Positions 17,412 to 26,211 of a stretch of DNA of 41,433 bases are shown here, in pieces. The position numbers were made by a program, and so were the translations under genes. The notes beneath the pieces were generated by a model. It saw only the letters and a program-made list of their open reading frames with translations, searched no databases and was not told where the DNA came from. The stretch's first letter is position 1. Every line of letters begins with the position of its first letter. Source of the DNA: Sulfitobacter sp. (GTDB lineage Bacteria; Pseudomonadota; Alphaproteobacteria; Rhodobacterales; Rhodobacteraceae); NCBI GenBank assembly GCA_013002405.1, contig JABDKA010000128.1, forward strand, positions 1 through 41,433, read 5' to 3'.

Positions 17412-20400
17412 ATGCCCGATGATTTTGACGCCTCAACATTGACGGAAGGTACTGTCGCCGTCGGCGGATCGGCCACCGGCAATATCGATACCATCGGGGA
17501 CCAGGACTGGTTCGCGGTGTCGCTGATTGAGGGTCAGAGCTACGAAATCAGTGTCGATGGACTCTACGCGGATGATCTCAACTCCCTGCCGGATCCCTTC
17601 TTGCGCGGGCTTTACGACAGTGCCGGACTGCTGATCGTCGGCGCCGAAAGCGACGACGCGGATATCGAAACGCGAAGCGGCAGCACGACCTTCACCGCAA
17701 CCTCCAGCGGCACCTTCTTCATCTCGGCCTCCGCCTACAACGTAGGGACCGGTGCCTACAGCGTCAGCGTTACCGACCTGGGCCCCTTCGATGACTTCAG
17801 CTCTGACGTCACAACAACCGGGATGGTCTTGCCCGACGGCTTCGCATTGGGTGAGTTCGAATTCCAGGGTGATACCGACTGGTTCGAGATCGAACTGGTC
17901 TCAGGGGTCCGTTACCTTTTTGAGCTTTATGGCAGCGGCACCGGCACCTGGGCGGACGCGCCCGACCTGATCCTGAACCCTCTCAGGGACGCGAACGGGG
18001 ATGTCATAACCAACTCCGGTGAAGGCGGCGGCGAGAACCCTGGGTTCGAATCCGATCCGGTGGAAAGCTTCTTTGAATATGTGCCGACCTATACCGGCAC
18101 TCATTATGTCGATGCTTCGACCCACCTGCTCTTCACCGGCCGCTACCAGCTCAATGTCACCGACCTGGGCTATTTCGACGACTTTTCCGACGACAGTTTG
18201 ACGACCGGCTTCCTGCCGCTGAACGGCTCGATCATGGGCATGATCGAGGCGGACATGGACCTTGACTGGTTCGCTGTCTCCCTCGTTGCCGGCGAAACCT
18301 ATGACATCAACGTTCTGGGGGCTGAGACCTTCGACGGTACGTTGGATTTCCCACTGTTACACTACATCGTTGATCCCTTTGGCGAATATATCCCCTACTC
18401 CTTCAATGCAGAGGGATCTGGCGACAATGCCACGCTCAGCTACCTCGCCACCACGACGGGCACCCACCACATCGAGGTTGCAGCCTACGACGGACACACG
18501 GGCAGTTATACGCTCACCATCGACGAGGCATTGCTTTTCGACGACTGGGGCAACAACCCCTCCTCTGACGGCGCGCTGCCGATCAACAGCGCAGTCGGCG
18601 GCGATATAAATTACCTCGGAGACGAAGATTTCTTCCGCGTCGCGCTAACAGCGGGCACGGTCTATCAGTTTGACCTGAATGCCTTCGGATTTGTAAATCC
18701 ACTCATCAACGGGATCTACAGCTACGCCTGGGACTTTTATTACGACCACCCAGACAATCTGATCCCGGACACGGTGAATAACGACTTCGGCGGCGGCCTG
18801 GACAGCCGCGTCATCTTCACCGCGCCGACGACCGGCGATTATTTCGTCTCGGCGGCGGCAGCGGGCGGTGCCCTTGGCGGCTATTCCCTTTCGCTGCTGG
18901 AAATCGACTTTGCGACAGACGACTTCGCCGGTGATCCGTCAACGGAGGGCACCCTTGCCCTGGGCGGCTCCGTCGTCGGCATCAATGAGACGGAAGATGA
19001 CGAGGACTGGTTCGCCATCACGCTTGATGCGGCCCACACCTACCGGTTCAGTTTCATGGGCGAGGACAGCTATCTGTCCGACTTTGCCATGCCCAGTTTG
19101 CGGGTGCTGGATAATCTGGGTAACGAGGCCTTCTCGGCAATCTCGGAGACGTCTTCCTATAACAGCGCCGAATTGACCTTTGCACCAATCGCTTCGGGCA
19201 CCTACTTCATCGCCGTCGGCGATGACCTGGCGTCAAACGGGACCGGCAGCTATACGCTGAATGCCGAAGACCTTGGGCCATTTGACGATTTCGCAGCCGA
19301 CGTCAGCACGACCGGAGCGTTCTTTGTTGATGGCATGGCGACGACCTACGCCATGGGGACGCTGGAGACCTCAGGTGACGAGGATTGGTTCGCCATCTCG
19401 CTCACGGCGGGCAACACCTATGAGATCAACCTGAAAGGAGCCGAAACGGGCGTCGGCACACTCGATGATCCGTTTTTCGTCGGTATCTACAATGCGGCGG
19501 GCACCTTTATCGATCCGCTTGGCAACATGCTCGGCTTCTCGGACGACGACAGCGGTGAGGGCCTGAACAGCTTCACGCGCTTTATCCCGACCTACACGGG
19601 CACCCATTTCTTTGCCGTGGCCGGCCCGGACGATGAGGGAGATCCAACCGGAACCTACGTCCTCCAGGTTGATGATCTTGGCGTCGACGCACTGATCTCC
19701 GAGGAGATCAATGAGGGGGAAACAATTGATTTCGCCCTCGAATACGAAGACATCGGTTTCGACAGGGCGCTGGTTGTCACTTCAAGCGTTCTCAGCGTCA
19801 GCTTCTCCGGCGCCGCGGTCTTCGATTCAGGCATGGCGAGTGACCCCGACTTTTCGCTCATCGGCAATACCACCGACCGCTTTCTCAACCTTGAGTTCAC
19901 CGCACTAGACGACGATCTGGTCGAAGATGACGAGGACGTCAGGATCACGACCAACGGCTTCGTAGACTGGGTGCGGCCCACGGCGGACGGCAGTGGCGCG
20001 GTTTTTACGAACATCGATGGTGGATCGGTCACGGGCGTGCTCGAACGAGCCACGATTGCCGAGAATATCTACCTCAACATCAATTCCGCCCCCGAAGGCG
20101 TGCCGACGGACATCACGGGTTTCAGCTTTGATCAGCCGGGGATTATCGGAAACGTCCTGACCAACTTCACCGACGGGAGCGGTGAGCTTTTCACCGTCGT
20201 TCCCACCTCTTTCAGCGGTACGGTGACGGGCGATATCACGGCCAATGGCGACATATTCCTGAGCGAGAGTATCGCCGCCCCCGGCGCGATTGTCGGTCTG
20301 AACTTTACCGTCATCGACACCCGCGGCGCGCTGACCCAGTCGAGCCAGCGCATCACCTTCTCCGAAGAAATGGATGACTTCCTCCCAGGCAACGCCGCCA

Positions 20401-23400
20401 CCGAATTCGGCAGCCTGATCATCAATACCCCAAGCCTTGGCAGCATCGAGCAGCTATCCGACCGGGACCGCTTTGTCGTCGACCTGACCGCAGGGCATTC
20501 CTACGTGATCAATCTGGTTTCCAGCGATTTGTCGGGGCCCGCTCTGACCGATCCGGAAATCTACGGCCTGTTCGACCCGCTCGGTGCCCTTGTCCCCGGC
20601 ACGACCGACAATGACAGCGGCATCGGTTTTCATGCCTTCGTGAACCGCTTCAGCGTCGATACCAGCGGGGAATATGCAATCGAGGCAGGCGCGTTCCAGG
20701 ACGGATCGACCGGCGACTATTCCCTGAGTATCAGCACCATCGACGACTTCCTGCCAAGCACGGGCGCTGACGTTGCCGCAACCCTGTTGGGCAGCCTTGC
20801 GGTGGATGGCATCGCCGGGGGGCACATCGACTTTGCGGGCGACCTCGACCGTTTCCAGATGTCGCTTGTCGCGGGGGATTTCTACAGCCTCATGGTTACC
20901 AGTGACACGGGCGTCGGTGACGCCGAACTGGTCGGTGTATTCGACAGCCTCGGCCAGTTCGTGACCGGCACCGCCGACACCGACGATGACCCAATCCCTG
21001 ACGGCACCGTGCCGCTCTTCTCGGTTCCGACAACGGGTCTCTATGACCTTGAAATCGGCAGCCTGGTACCGGAGGGCGGCGCCTACACGGTCGAACTGAT
21101 GCGGCTGGGGACGGAGGATGATTTCCTCCCGGGGTCCTTTGCCGATGTCTTTGGCAGTATCGCGCTTGGGCAGGCCCAGACAGGCACGCTTGAATACAGC
21201 GACGATCTGGACCGCTTCACAGCCACGCTTGAGGCAGGCCGCTTGTATACCCTGTCACTGGAGGGCGCCGATACCCAGGGCGGTACGCTGATCGATCCGA
21301 CAATCCTGGGCGTGTACGACAGTCTGGATCAGCTTCAGCCAGGATCCGGCGACAGCGATAGCGGCGTAGGCCTTAATGCGCTCCTCTCGGGCTTCACGGT
21401 TGCGGCCGACGGAAACTACCAGATCGAGGTGGGCGCCGAGGAAGGTTTGACCGGCACCTATACACTCAGCCTTACAAGCGATGGCCTCGTCGATGACTTC
21501 CTGCCGGGTGACGCGGCAACAATCTTTGGTAGCATTGCTGTCGACAGCACCGAAACCGGCAGCATCGAAACTGAGGGGGACCGCGACCGCTTCCAGGTCT
21601 TCTTTGAGGCGGATCAGGTTTACTCCATCGCTTTGACAGGGTCCGAATCGCTCAGCGGGACGCTTCTTGACCCCGAGCTTTTCGGCATCTTCGACAACCA
21701 GAACGCGCTTCTTGCCGGGACAACCGACAACGACAGCGGTCCGGGTCTGGATGCGTCCGTTGAAGTCATCATCGAAACCAGCGGACTGTATGAGATCGAG
21801 GTGGGCAGCCACACGCCCTCGGGCATCGGCGGATACGGGTTGACTGTAGACTTGCTCGGCAGCGTCGACGATTTCCTGCCCGGTGATTTTGCCACGACAT
21901 TGGGTTCGGTGCTGGTCGACGTTCCGACCTTCGGGAATATCGAAACCGAAGGGGACCGCGACCGGTTCGAGGTCACGCTTCAGGCCGGAATTGTCTACGA
22001 TATTTCGCTCGAAGGCCTACCCACCGGCGGCGGGTCGCTTGTGAACCCAGAGATCATCGGGCTATTCGACAGTAGCGGGGCGCTGGTGGCGGGCACGTCG
22101 GACGGTGACAGCGGCGTCGGCGCAAATGCGCTTGTCTCGGGCCTCACGGTGGCCGCGGACGGCACCTATCAGATCGAGATCGCCAGCGCGGCGGATCTCG
22201 GCATCGGGGACTACACACTCAGCGTCGACTTCCAGCGCTATCTTGACGATTTCCTGCCCGGCGTTGCCGCGGGCCTTGGCCAGCTCACACTTGGTGCCCC
22301 CAGCACGGGTGAGGTCGAGGCACCCGGCGACACGGACCGCTTCACCGTCACCCTGAACGCGGGCACAACCTATCAGATCAACCTGCTGGGAGCCGACACG
22401 GGCAGCGGCACCCTGACCGACCCCTTCCTTGTCGGGGCCTTCAGCCCCGGCAGCAGCACACCGTTCTCCCAGACCAGCGACGACGACAGCGGTGTGGGCG
22501 TCAACAGTCTTTCGAACTTCACACCGCCGACGACCGGGGATTACGAAATCGAAGTGAGCGGCTTTGGCGATGCAACCGGCACCTATACCGTGACCATCGA
22601 CGATCTCGGTCTGCTCGACGATTTCTCCGCCGATCCCTCGACCGCCGGCCAGATTGCAATTGGGGGCAGCGCAAACGGCAGGATCGACTTTCCGGACGAT
22701 GCGGACTGGTTTCGGGCAGAGCTGGCCGCCGACAGACTTTATCGGATTGAACTGGTGTCGGCGGACGGCAGCGGTGCTCTGTCGGACCCAGCTTTTTTGG
22801 GCGTGCATGACAGCAACGGCCTTTTGCTGCCGGGCACGGAAAACGACGACGGCGGGGATGGGTCAAACAGCGAGATCCTGTTCTCAACCAATCAGGGCGG
22901 CACCCACTACCTTTCGGCGGGCGGCTTTCTGGAAGACGTCGGCGACTACCAGCTGGTTCTGACTGATCTTGGCGGTGTGGTCGATGACGATGATTTTGAC
23001 ATAGAACTTCGGTATGAAGGGCCGGAGATCTATCGACAGGCCTTTGAGACAGCCGAGAACCGCTGGGAAAACGTCATCATAGCCGACCTGCCCTTCGCTT
23101 CGGTCGAAGGGTTCGGTTTCGTTGACGACATCCTGATCGAGGTTGTCATCGTAGACTTCGATCTTGTCTTCCCCAACGTTGAACAGACCATCATTGCCGT
23201 CTCCGGTGTTCTTGACCAACGTCCGAACGATATCGGGAATGGTGCATCGCTGCCCACCCACGCGCGCATCGTGGTCAATTCAGACGAAGCCGATAGGGTC
23301 ATCAACAACCTTGATGATCTTGCCGCCAACGCCATCGGCAGGGCCCTTGGGTTTGGCGCCCTCTGGGAGGAATTCGGCCTTGTGCAGGGAAGTGGCAGCG

Positions 23401-25175
23401 AAGCCATCTATACGGGCAGCAATGCGCTCAGGGAATTCTCGACACTCTATGGCAGTGCGAACGGAAACGTCCTGCTCGAGGATGGCGCGGACGGTGCCCT
23501 GCCACTGCAGTACTGGCGGGAAGCCCTGCTGATCAATGAACTGATGACACCGCGGATCCAATTCCGTCCGACGGATACGCCCGCAAGACCCCCGGGCGTG
23601 ATCGACAACCCGCTCAGCACAGTGACCTTAGGCGCGATGGAAGACCTTGGTTATCAAGTGAATTACAATGCTGCCGATCCCTACAGCCTGCCGAATTTTG
23701 CTTCCGTGCAGTCCGCCCCGGCGGCGGCGACGCCCCTGCCACAACCGACCCTTGCGTCCGCGCAGTTCGCCGCGGCCCTTTCTGCTGACTACGACACGGT
23801 GCCGGAAGGTGAGCAATACTTCTATGTCCGTCCGAATACGCTTTCGGAAAGCCCTACGACCTTCGCGCTCAACAACGCAAACACGCAGCTTATCTCGGCT
23901 GACGGTACCTCCGCCCTGTTCCTGGAGGGCGTTACCGGGGATTATCTGCTGATCGATCTGAGCGGGGGCTTTGAAAAGACACAGCCGACGTCCGTATCAG
24001 AGCTTTCAGGCACCGTCACTGGCGCTGAGGTCTATTCGCAATCGGGTACCCTGCTGCTCAGGTTCGATTTCTCCCAAAAGCCGGTCGCCATCGGCGAGTT
24101 GCTGGCGCAATGGCCGGGCTATGCCTTTGACGATGAGAACGTCGTCGTGGTCGACGCCCTGCCGGGCACAATCGCCCGCATCAATCCCAACGGTGGTTCA
24201 AGCGAGATGAGCCAGATCGTTGTCGGTGGAAGTGATGATTTCGTCAAGGGCGGCGACACGGCAGAGATGATCGACGGGGGCGCGGCCAATGACACCCTTC
24301 TGGGTGAGGCCGGGCACGACAGCCTGATCGGCGGCCCGGGGGACGACATCCTGGACGGGGGCGCGGGCACCGATATGGCCGTCTATAGCGGTGCGCACAC
24401 CGGCTACACTCTGACGCTGAGCTCCACGGAAACGACCCTTGAGGACCGGCGCGCAGACGGCGACGGTTTCGACTACCTCGTCGATATGGAACTGATCGAC
24501 TTCGCGACCGACGTTTTTTCGGGGCCCTTCAACCTCCAGCAGTTTGGCGGCCCTACCGGGCTTTCAGCGGAAGAATTCCAAAGTTTCATCGAGCTTTACA
24601 TCGCCTACTTCAACCGCGCGCCCGATGCCGTGGGGCTGAACTTCTGGGGCACAGCCTTTGCCAATGGTCTTACTCTGGAAGAGATGGCTGCCCTCTTTGG
24701 GCCGCAGCCGGAAACCCTGGCGACCTATCCCGAAGGCACGTCCAACAACGACTTCGCCACTTCGGTTTATAATAACGTCCTGGGCCGGACACCGGATCAG
24801 AGTGGGATTGATTTCTGGGTGGGGCTGCTGGACGCAGGATCGGTCATGCGGGACCAGTTCATCCTTCAGGTGCTGCAGGGGGCAAAGTCCGACCTCAAGC
24901 CGGAAAATGGCCAGGACTTCGTCAATCAGCAGATCGCTGACCGGGCCTATTTGGAGACCAAGACCGACATCGGCGCCTATTTCGCGGTGCACAAGGGGAT
25001 GTCGGACACAGATAACGCTGCTTCTGTAATGGCCCTCTTCACCGGAACACAGGACAGCATCGACGCCGCCGTCGCGGCCATCGACGCCTTCCACCAGTCC
25101 GCACTGGATGCCGCGACCGGCGAATTCCTGATGCCCGTTGCCGGGGTCCTCGACGATCCTTTCGCCATTGCCTGA
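17412..25175 (+). CDS. Giant secreted PPC-repeat/RTX protein with dead leishmanolysin-like domain
   Basis: The 2587-residue protein has no Sec signal; its RTX tail suggests type I secretion, but no transporter is in the window. Residues 1-760 hold six PPC-like beta repeats (DDF...GD.DWF...G.Y.L...DLG), 760-985 a non-repeat, cadherin-like stretch, 987-1735 six repeats of a DDFLPG/DRF subtype, and 1736-1855 a thirteenth DWF-type repeat. Residues ~1857-2105 align with leishmanolysin-like (M8) metallopeptidases, but HExxH reads NAIGR at 1973-1977 and the third-ligand HW reads YW (Tyr2034). RTX nonapeptides lie at ~2271-2327 (GGPGDDILDGGAGTD) and a DUF4214-like tail at ~2385-2570. Acidic, Ca-binding, probably adhesive or surface-displayed. 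The ATG follows AAGGTGA. Confidence 0.92.
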   Translation: MPDDFDASTLTEGTVAVGGSATGNIDTIGDQDWFAVSLIEGQSYEISVDGLYADDLNSLPDPFLRGLYDSAGLLIVGAESDDADIETRSGSTTFTATSSGTFFISASAYNVGTGAYSVSVTDLGPFDDFSSDVTTTGMVLPDGFALGEFEFQGDTDWFEIELVSGVRYLFELYGSGTGTWADAPDLILNPLRDANGDVITNSGEGGGENPGFESDPVESFFEYVPTYTGTHYVDASTHLLFTGRYQLNVTDLGYFDDFSDDSLTTGFLPLNGSIMGMIEADMDLDWFAVSLVAGETYDINVLGAETFDGTLDFPLLHYIVDPFGEYIPYSFNAEGSGDNATLSYLATTTGTHHIEVAAYDGHTGSYTLTIDEALLFDDWGNNPSSDGALPINSAVGGDINYLGDEDFFRVALTAGTVYQFDLNAFGFVNPLINGIYSYAWDFYYDHPDNLIPDTVNNDFGGGLDSRVIFTAPTTGDYFVSAAAAGGALGGYSLSLLEIDFATDDFAGDPSTEGTLALGGSVVGINETEDDEDWFAITLDAAHTYRFSFMGEDSYLSDFAMPSLRVLDNLGNEAFSAISETSSYNSAELTFAPIASGTYFIAVGDDLASNGTGSYTLNAEDLGPFDDFAADVSTTGAFFVDGMATTYAMGTLETSGDEDWFAISLTAGNTYEINLKGAETGVGTLDDPFFVGIYNAAGTFIDPLGNMLGFSDDDSGEGLNSFTRFIPTYTGTHFFAVAGPDDEGDPTGTYVLQVDDLGVDALISEEINEGETIDFALEYEDIGFDRALVVTSSVLSVSFSGAAVFDSGMASDPDFSLIGNTTDRFLNLEFTALDDDLVEDDEDVRITTNGFVDWVRPTADGSGAVFTNIDGGSVTGVLERATIAENIYLNINSAPEGVPTDITGFSFDQPGIIGNVLTNFTDGSGELFTVVPTSFSGTVTGDITANGDIFLSESIAAPGAIVGLNFTVIDTRGALTQSSQRITFSEEMDDFLPGNAATEFGSLIINTPSLGSIEQLSDRDRFVVDLTAGHSYVINLVSSDLSGPALTDPEIYGLFDPLGALVPGTTDNDSGIGFHAFVNRFSVDTSGEYAIEAGAFQDGSTGDYSLSISTIDDFLPSTGADVAATLLGSLAVDGIAGGHIDFAGDLDRFQMSLVAGDFYSLMVTSDTGVGDAELVGVFDSLGQFVTGTADTDDDPIPDGTVPLFSVPTTGLYDLEIGSLVPEGGAYTVELMRLGTEDDFLPGSFADVFGSIALGQAQTGTLEYSDDLDRFTATLEAGRLYTLSLEGADTQGGTLIDPTILGVYDSLDQLQPGSGDSDSGVGLNALLSGFTVAADGNYQIEVGAEEGLTGTYTLSLTSDGLVDDFLPGDAATIFGSIAVDSTETGSIETEGDRDRFQVFFEADQVYSIALTGSESLSGTLLDPELFGIFDNQNALLAGTTDNDSGPGLDASVEVIIETSGLYEIEVGSHTPSGIGGYGLTVDLLGSVDDFLPGDFATTLGSVLVDVPTFGNIETEGDRDRFEVTLQAGIVYDISLEGLPTGGGSLVNPEIIGLFDSSGALVAGTSDGDSGVGANALVSGLTVAADGTYQIEIASAADLGIGDYTLSVDFQRYLDDFLPGVAAGLGQLTLGAPSTGEVEAPGDTDRFTVTLNAGTTYQINLLGADTGSGTLTDPFLVGAFSPGSSTPFSQTSDDDSGVGVNSLSNFTPPTTGDYEIEVSGFGDATGTYTVTIDDLGLLDDFSADPSTAGQIAIGGSANGRIDFPDDADWFRAELAADRLYRIELVSADGSGALSDPAFLGVHDSNGLLLPGTENDDGGDGSNSEILFSTNQGGTHYLSAGGFLEDVGDYQLVLTDLGGVVDDDDFDIELRYEGPEIYRQAFETAENRWENVIIADLPFASVEGFGFVDDILIEVVIVDFDLVFPNVEQTIIAVSGVLDQRPNDIGNGASLPTHARIVVNSDEADRVINNLDDLAANAIGRALGFGALWEEFGLVQGSGSEAIYTGSNALREFSTLYGSANGNVLLEDGADGALPLQYWREALLINELMTPRIQFRPTDTPARPPGVIDNPLSTVTLGAMEDLGYQVNYNAADPYSLPNFASVQSAPAAATPLPQPTLASAQFAAALSADYDTVPEGEQYFYVRPNTLSESPTTFALNNANTQLISADGTSALFLEGVTGDYLLIDLSGGFEKTQPTSVSELSGTVTGAEVYSQSGTLLLRFDFSQKPVAIGELLAQWPGYAFDDENVVVVDALPGTIARINPNGGSSEMSQIVVGGSDDFVKGGDTAEMIDGGAANDTLLGEAGHDSLIGGPGDDILDGGAGTDMAVYSGAHTGYTLTLSSTETTLEDRRADGDGFDYLVDMELIDFATDVFSGPFNLQQFGGPTGLSAEEFQSFIELYIAYFNRAPDAVGLNFWGTAFANGLTLEEMAALFGPQPETLATYPEGTSNNDFATSVYNNVLGRTPDQSGIDFWVGLLDAGSVMRDQFILQVLQGAKSDLKPENGQDFVNQQIADRAYLETKTDIGAYFAVHKGMSDTDNAASVMALFTGTQDSIDAAVAAIDAFHQSALDAATGEFLMPVAGVLDDPFAIA

Positions 25176-25193
25176 GTGGCCTCTCCGCTCAGG
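25171..25193. terminator. Possible bidirectional terminator hairpin
   Basis: CCTGAGTG (25171-25178) and CGCTCAGG (25186-25193) pair as an 8-bp stem with one G-U pair and a 7-base loop, exactly where the giant gene and the YkgJ-like gene converge. It includes both stop regions. No strong U tract follows on either strand, so function is uncertain. Confidence 0.4.
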
Positions 25194-26079
25194 AACCGTC
25201 CCTGCCCTCCGGGCTTGGCAAGGCGGGCAGTTTCAGGTGCGAATGGATTGTCACATCCCCTTCGTCGGTTACCGAGACGACCCGCAAATAGGGTGCCCCC
25301 GCATTAGGATCATCCACATGGTCACGTGAGATGCCCGCGACGACAGCACCGCTGCCCGGTTTCATGATGTAGTCCTCCAGCAGCTTGAGCCGGAACCGGC
25401 ACTGAAAGCTGTTGCAGATGTTCGCCCTCAGTCCGCGCGGCAGGGTGCAGCCGAACTCCCCATGATAGAGGCAACTGCCCGATATGCTCTGATCGGGAAG
25501 ATGGGACAGATATATCTCCAGGATCTCCTCTGCCTCCGCCTCGGGCGCGCACCAACGGACATAGTCGATATGGGGCTTCTTGAGAAAGGCGTGCCGCGTC
25601 CCCCCCTGCAAGCAGCAGTCGCCCTGACAGGCGATACAGGCTGCGTTCAGCGCCATCGGATCGGGCTCTTCCTGTCCTCTTCGGCGTTTGTAGCCGGGAT
25701 CATCTTCCGGCTCGGCGGGCGGCTCCCCGCTCTGCTCCGTAGCGGAAAAGCTTTCCGCGATGATCGCCCTTAGATGCGCAGCAAAGTCCCTTCGCCGTAC
25801 CTCGGGCTGCGGCACCAGTGGCAGGTCGACATAGGGGGCCAGGCCGTATGAAATCATGTCCAGATCTGGCTGCCCGCTTTCCTCCGCTGCCGCCCTGATG
25901 ACCCCTTCGGTGCGTTTTTCGGTAAGCGCAAACCAGGCCGCATTCTGCTCCTGCTTGGACTGGGCGAGCTTTGCGGAAGCCTCCACCTTGCGGCGTGTCT
26001 GACACTCCGGCCGATCGCAATAGGCGCTGTCATTCGCGGCTTCGGGCAGTAGGGGACGCCGACAGGATTTGCATTGCAT
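25189..26079 (-). CDS. Cysteine-rich YkgJ-like protein with N-terminal zinc ribbon
   Basis: The 296-residue product has two Cys clusters. The N-terminus (MQCKSCRRPL, then YCDRPECQTRR) looks like a four-Cys zinc ribbon with Cys3, Cys6, Cys21 and Cys26. The middle (CIACQGDCC near residue 150, YVRWCAP, GSCLYHGEFGCTLP, then NICNSFQC) matches the CxxCxxxCC pattern of the putative zinc/iron-chelating YkgJ family (PF03692). Between them is an Arg/Glu-rich linker. No signal peptide, so cytoplasmic. It might be a metal- or cluster-binding protein; no reaction can be assigned. It converges with the giant gene and lies downstream of the second caspase-like gene on the same strand, 132 bases away. Confidence 0.75.
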   Translation of the reverse strand: MQCKSCRRPLLPEAANDSAYCDRPECQTRRKVEASAKLAQSKQEQNAAWFALTEKRTEGVIRAAAEESGQPDLDMISYGLAPYVDLPLVPQPEVRRRDFAAHLRAIIAESFSATEQSGEPPAEPEDDPGYKRRRGQEEPDPMALNAACIACQGDCCLQGGTRHAFLKKPHIDYVRWCAPEAEAEEILEIYLSHLPDQSISGSCLYHGEFGCTLPRGLRANICNSFQCRFRLKLLEDYIMKPGSGAVVAGISRDHVDDPNAGAPYLRVVSVTDEGDVTIHSHLKLPALPSPEGRDGS

Positions 26080-26211
26080 CGGTTCGGAACCCCGCTGAAT
26101 AGGGAGCGTTTCACTGGTCAGAAAATATCTCAGCTTAGCACAAAACGGTCCAGCAAAGAACCGCTCTCACCCGTGGATGGTGCCTGGTCAGGCCCATTGG
26201 CCCGACGCCCC

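Noticed and set aside
22980-23726. Calling the giant protein an active zinc metalloprotease
   Set aside because: The HExxH motif and third zinc ligand are all replaced, so peptidase activity at this site is not expected.
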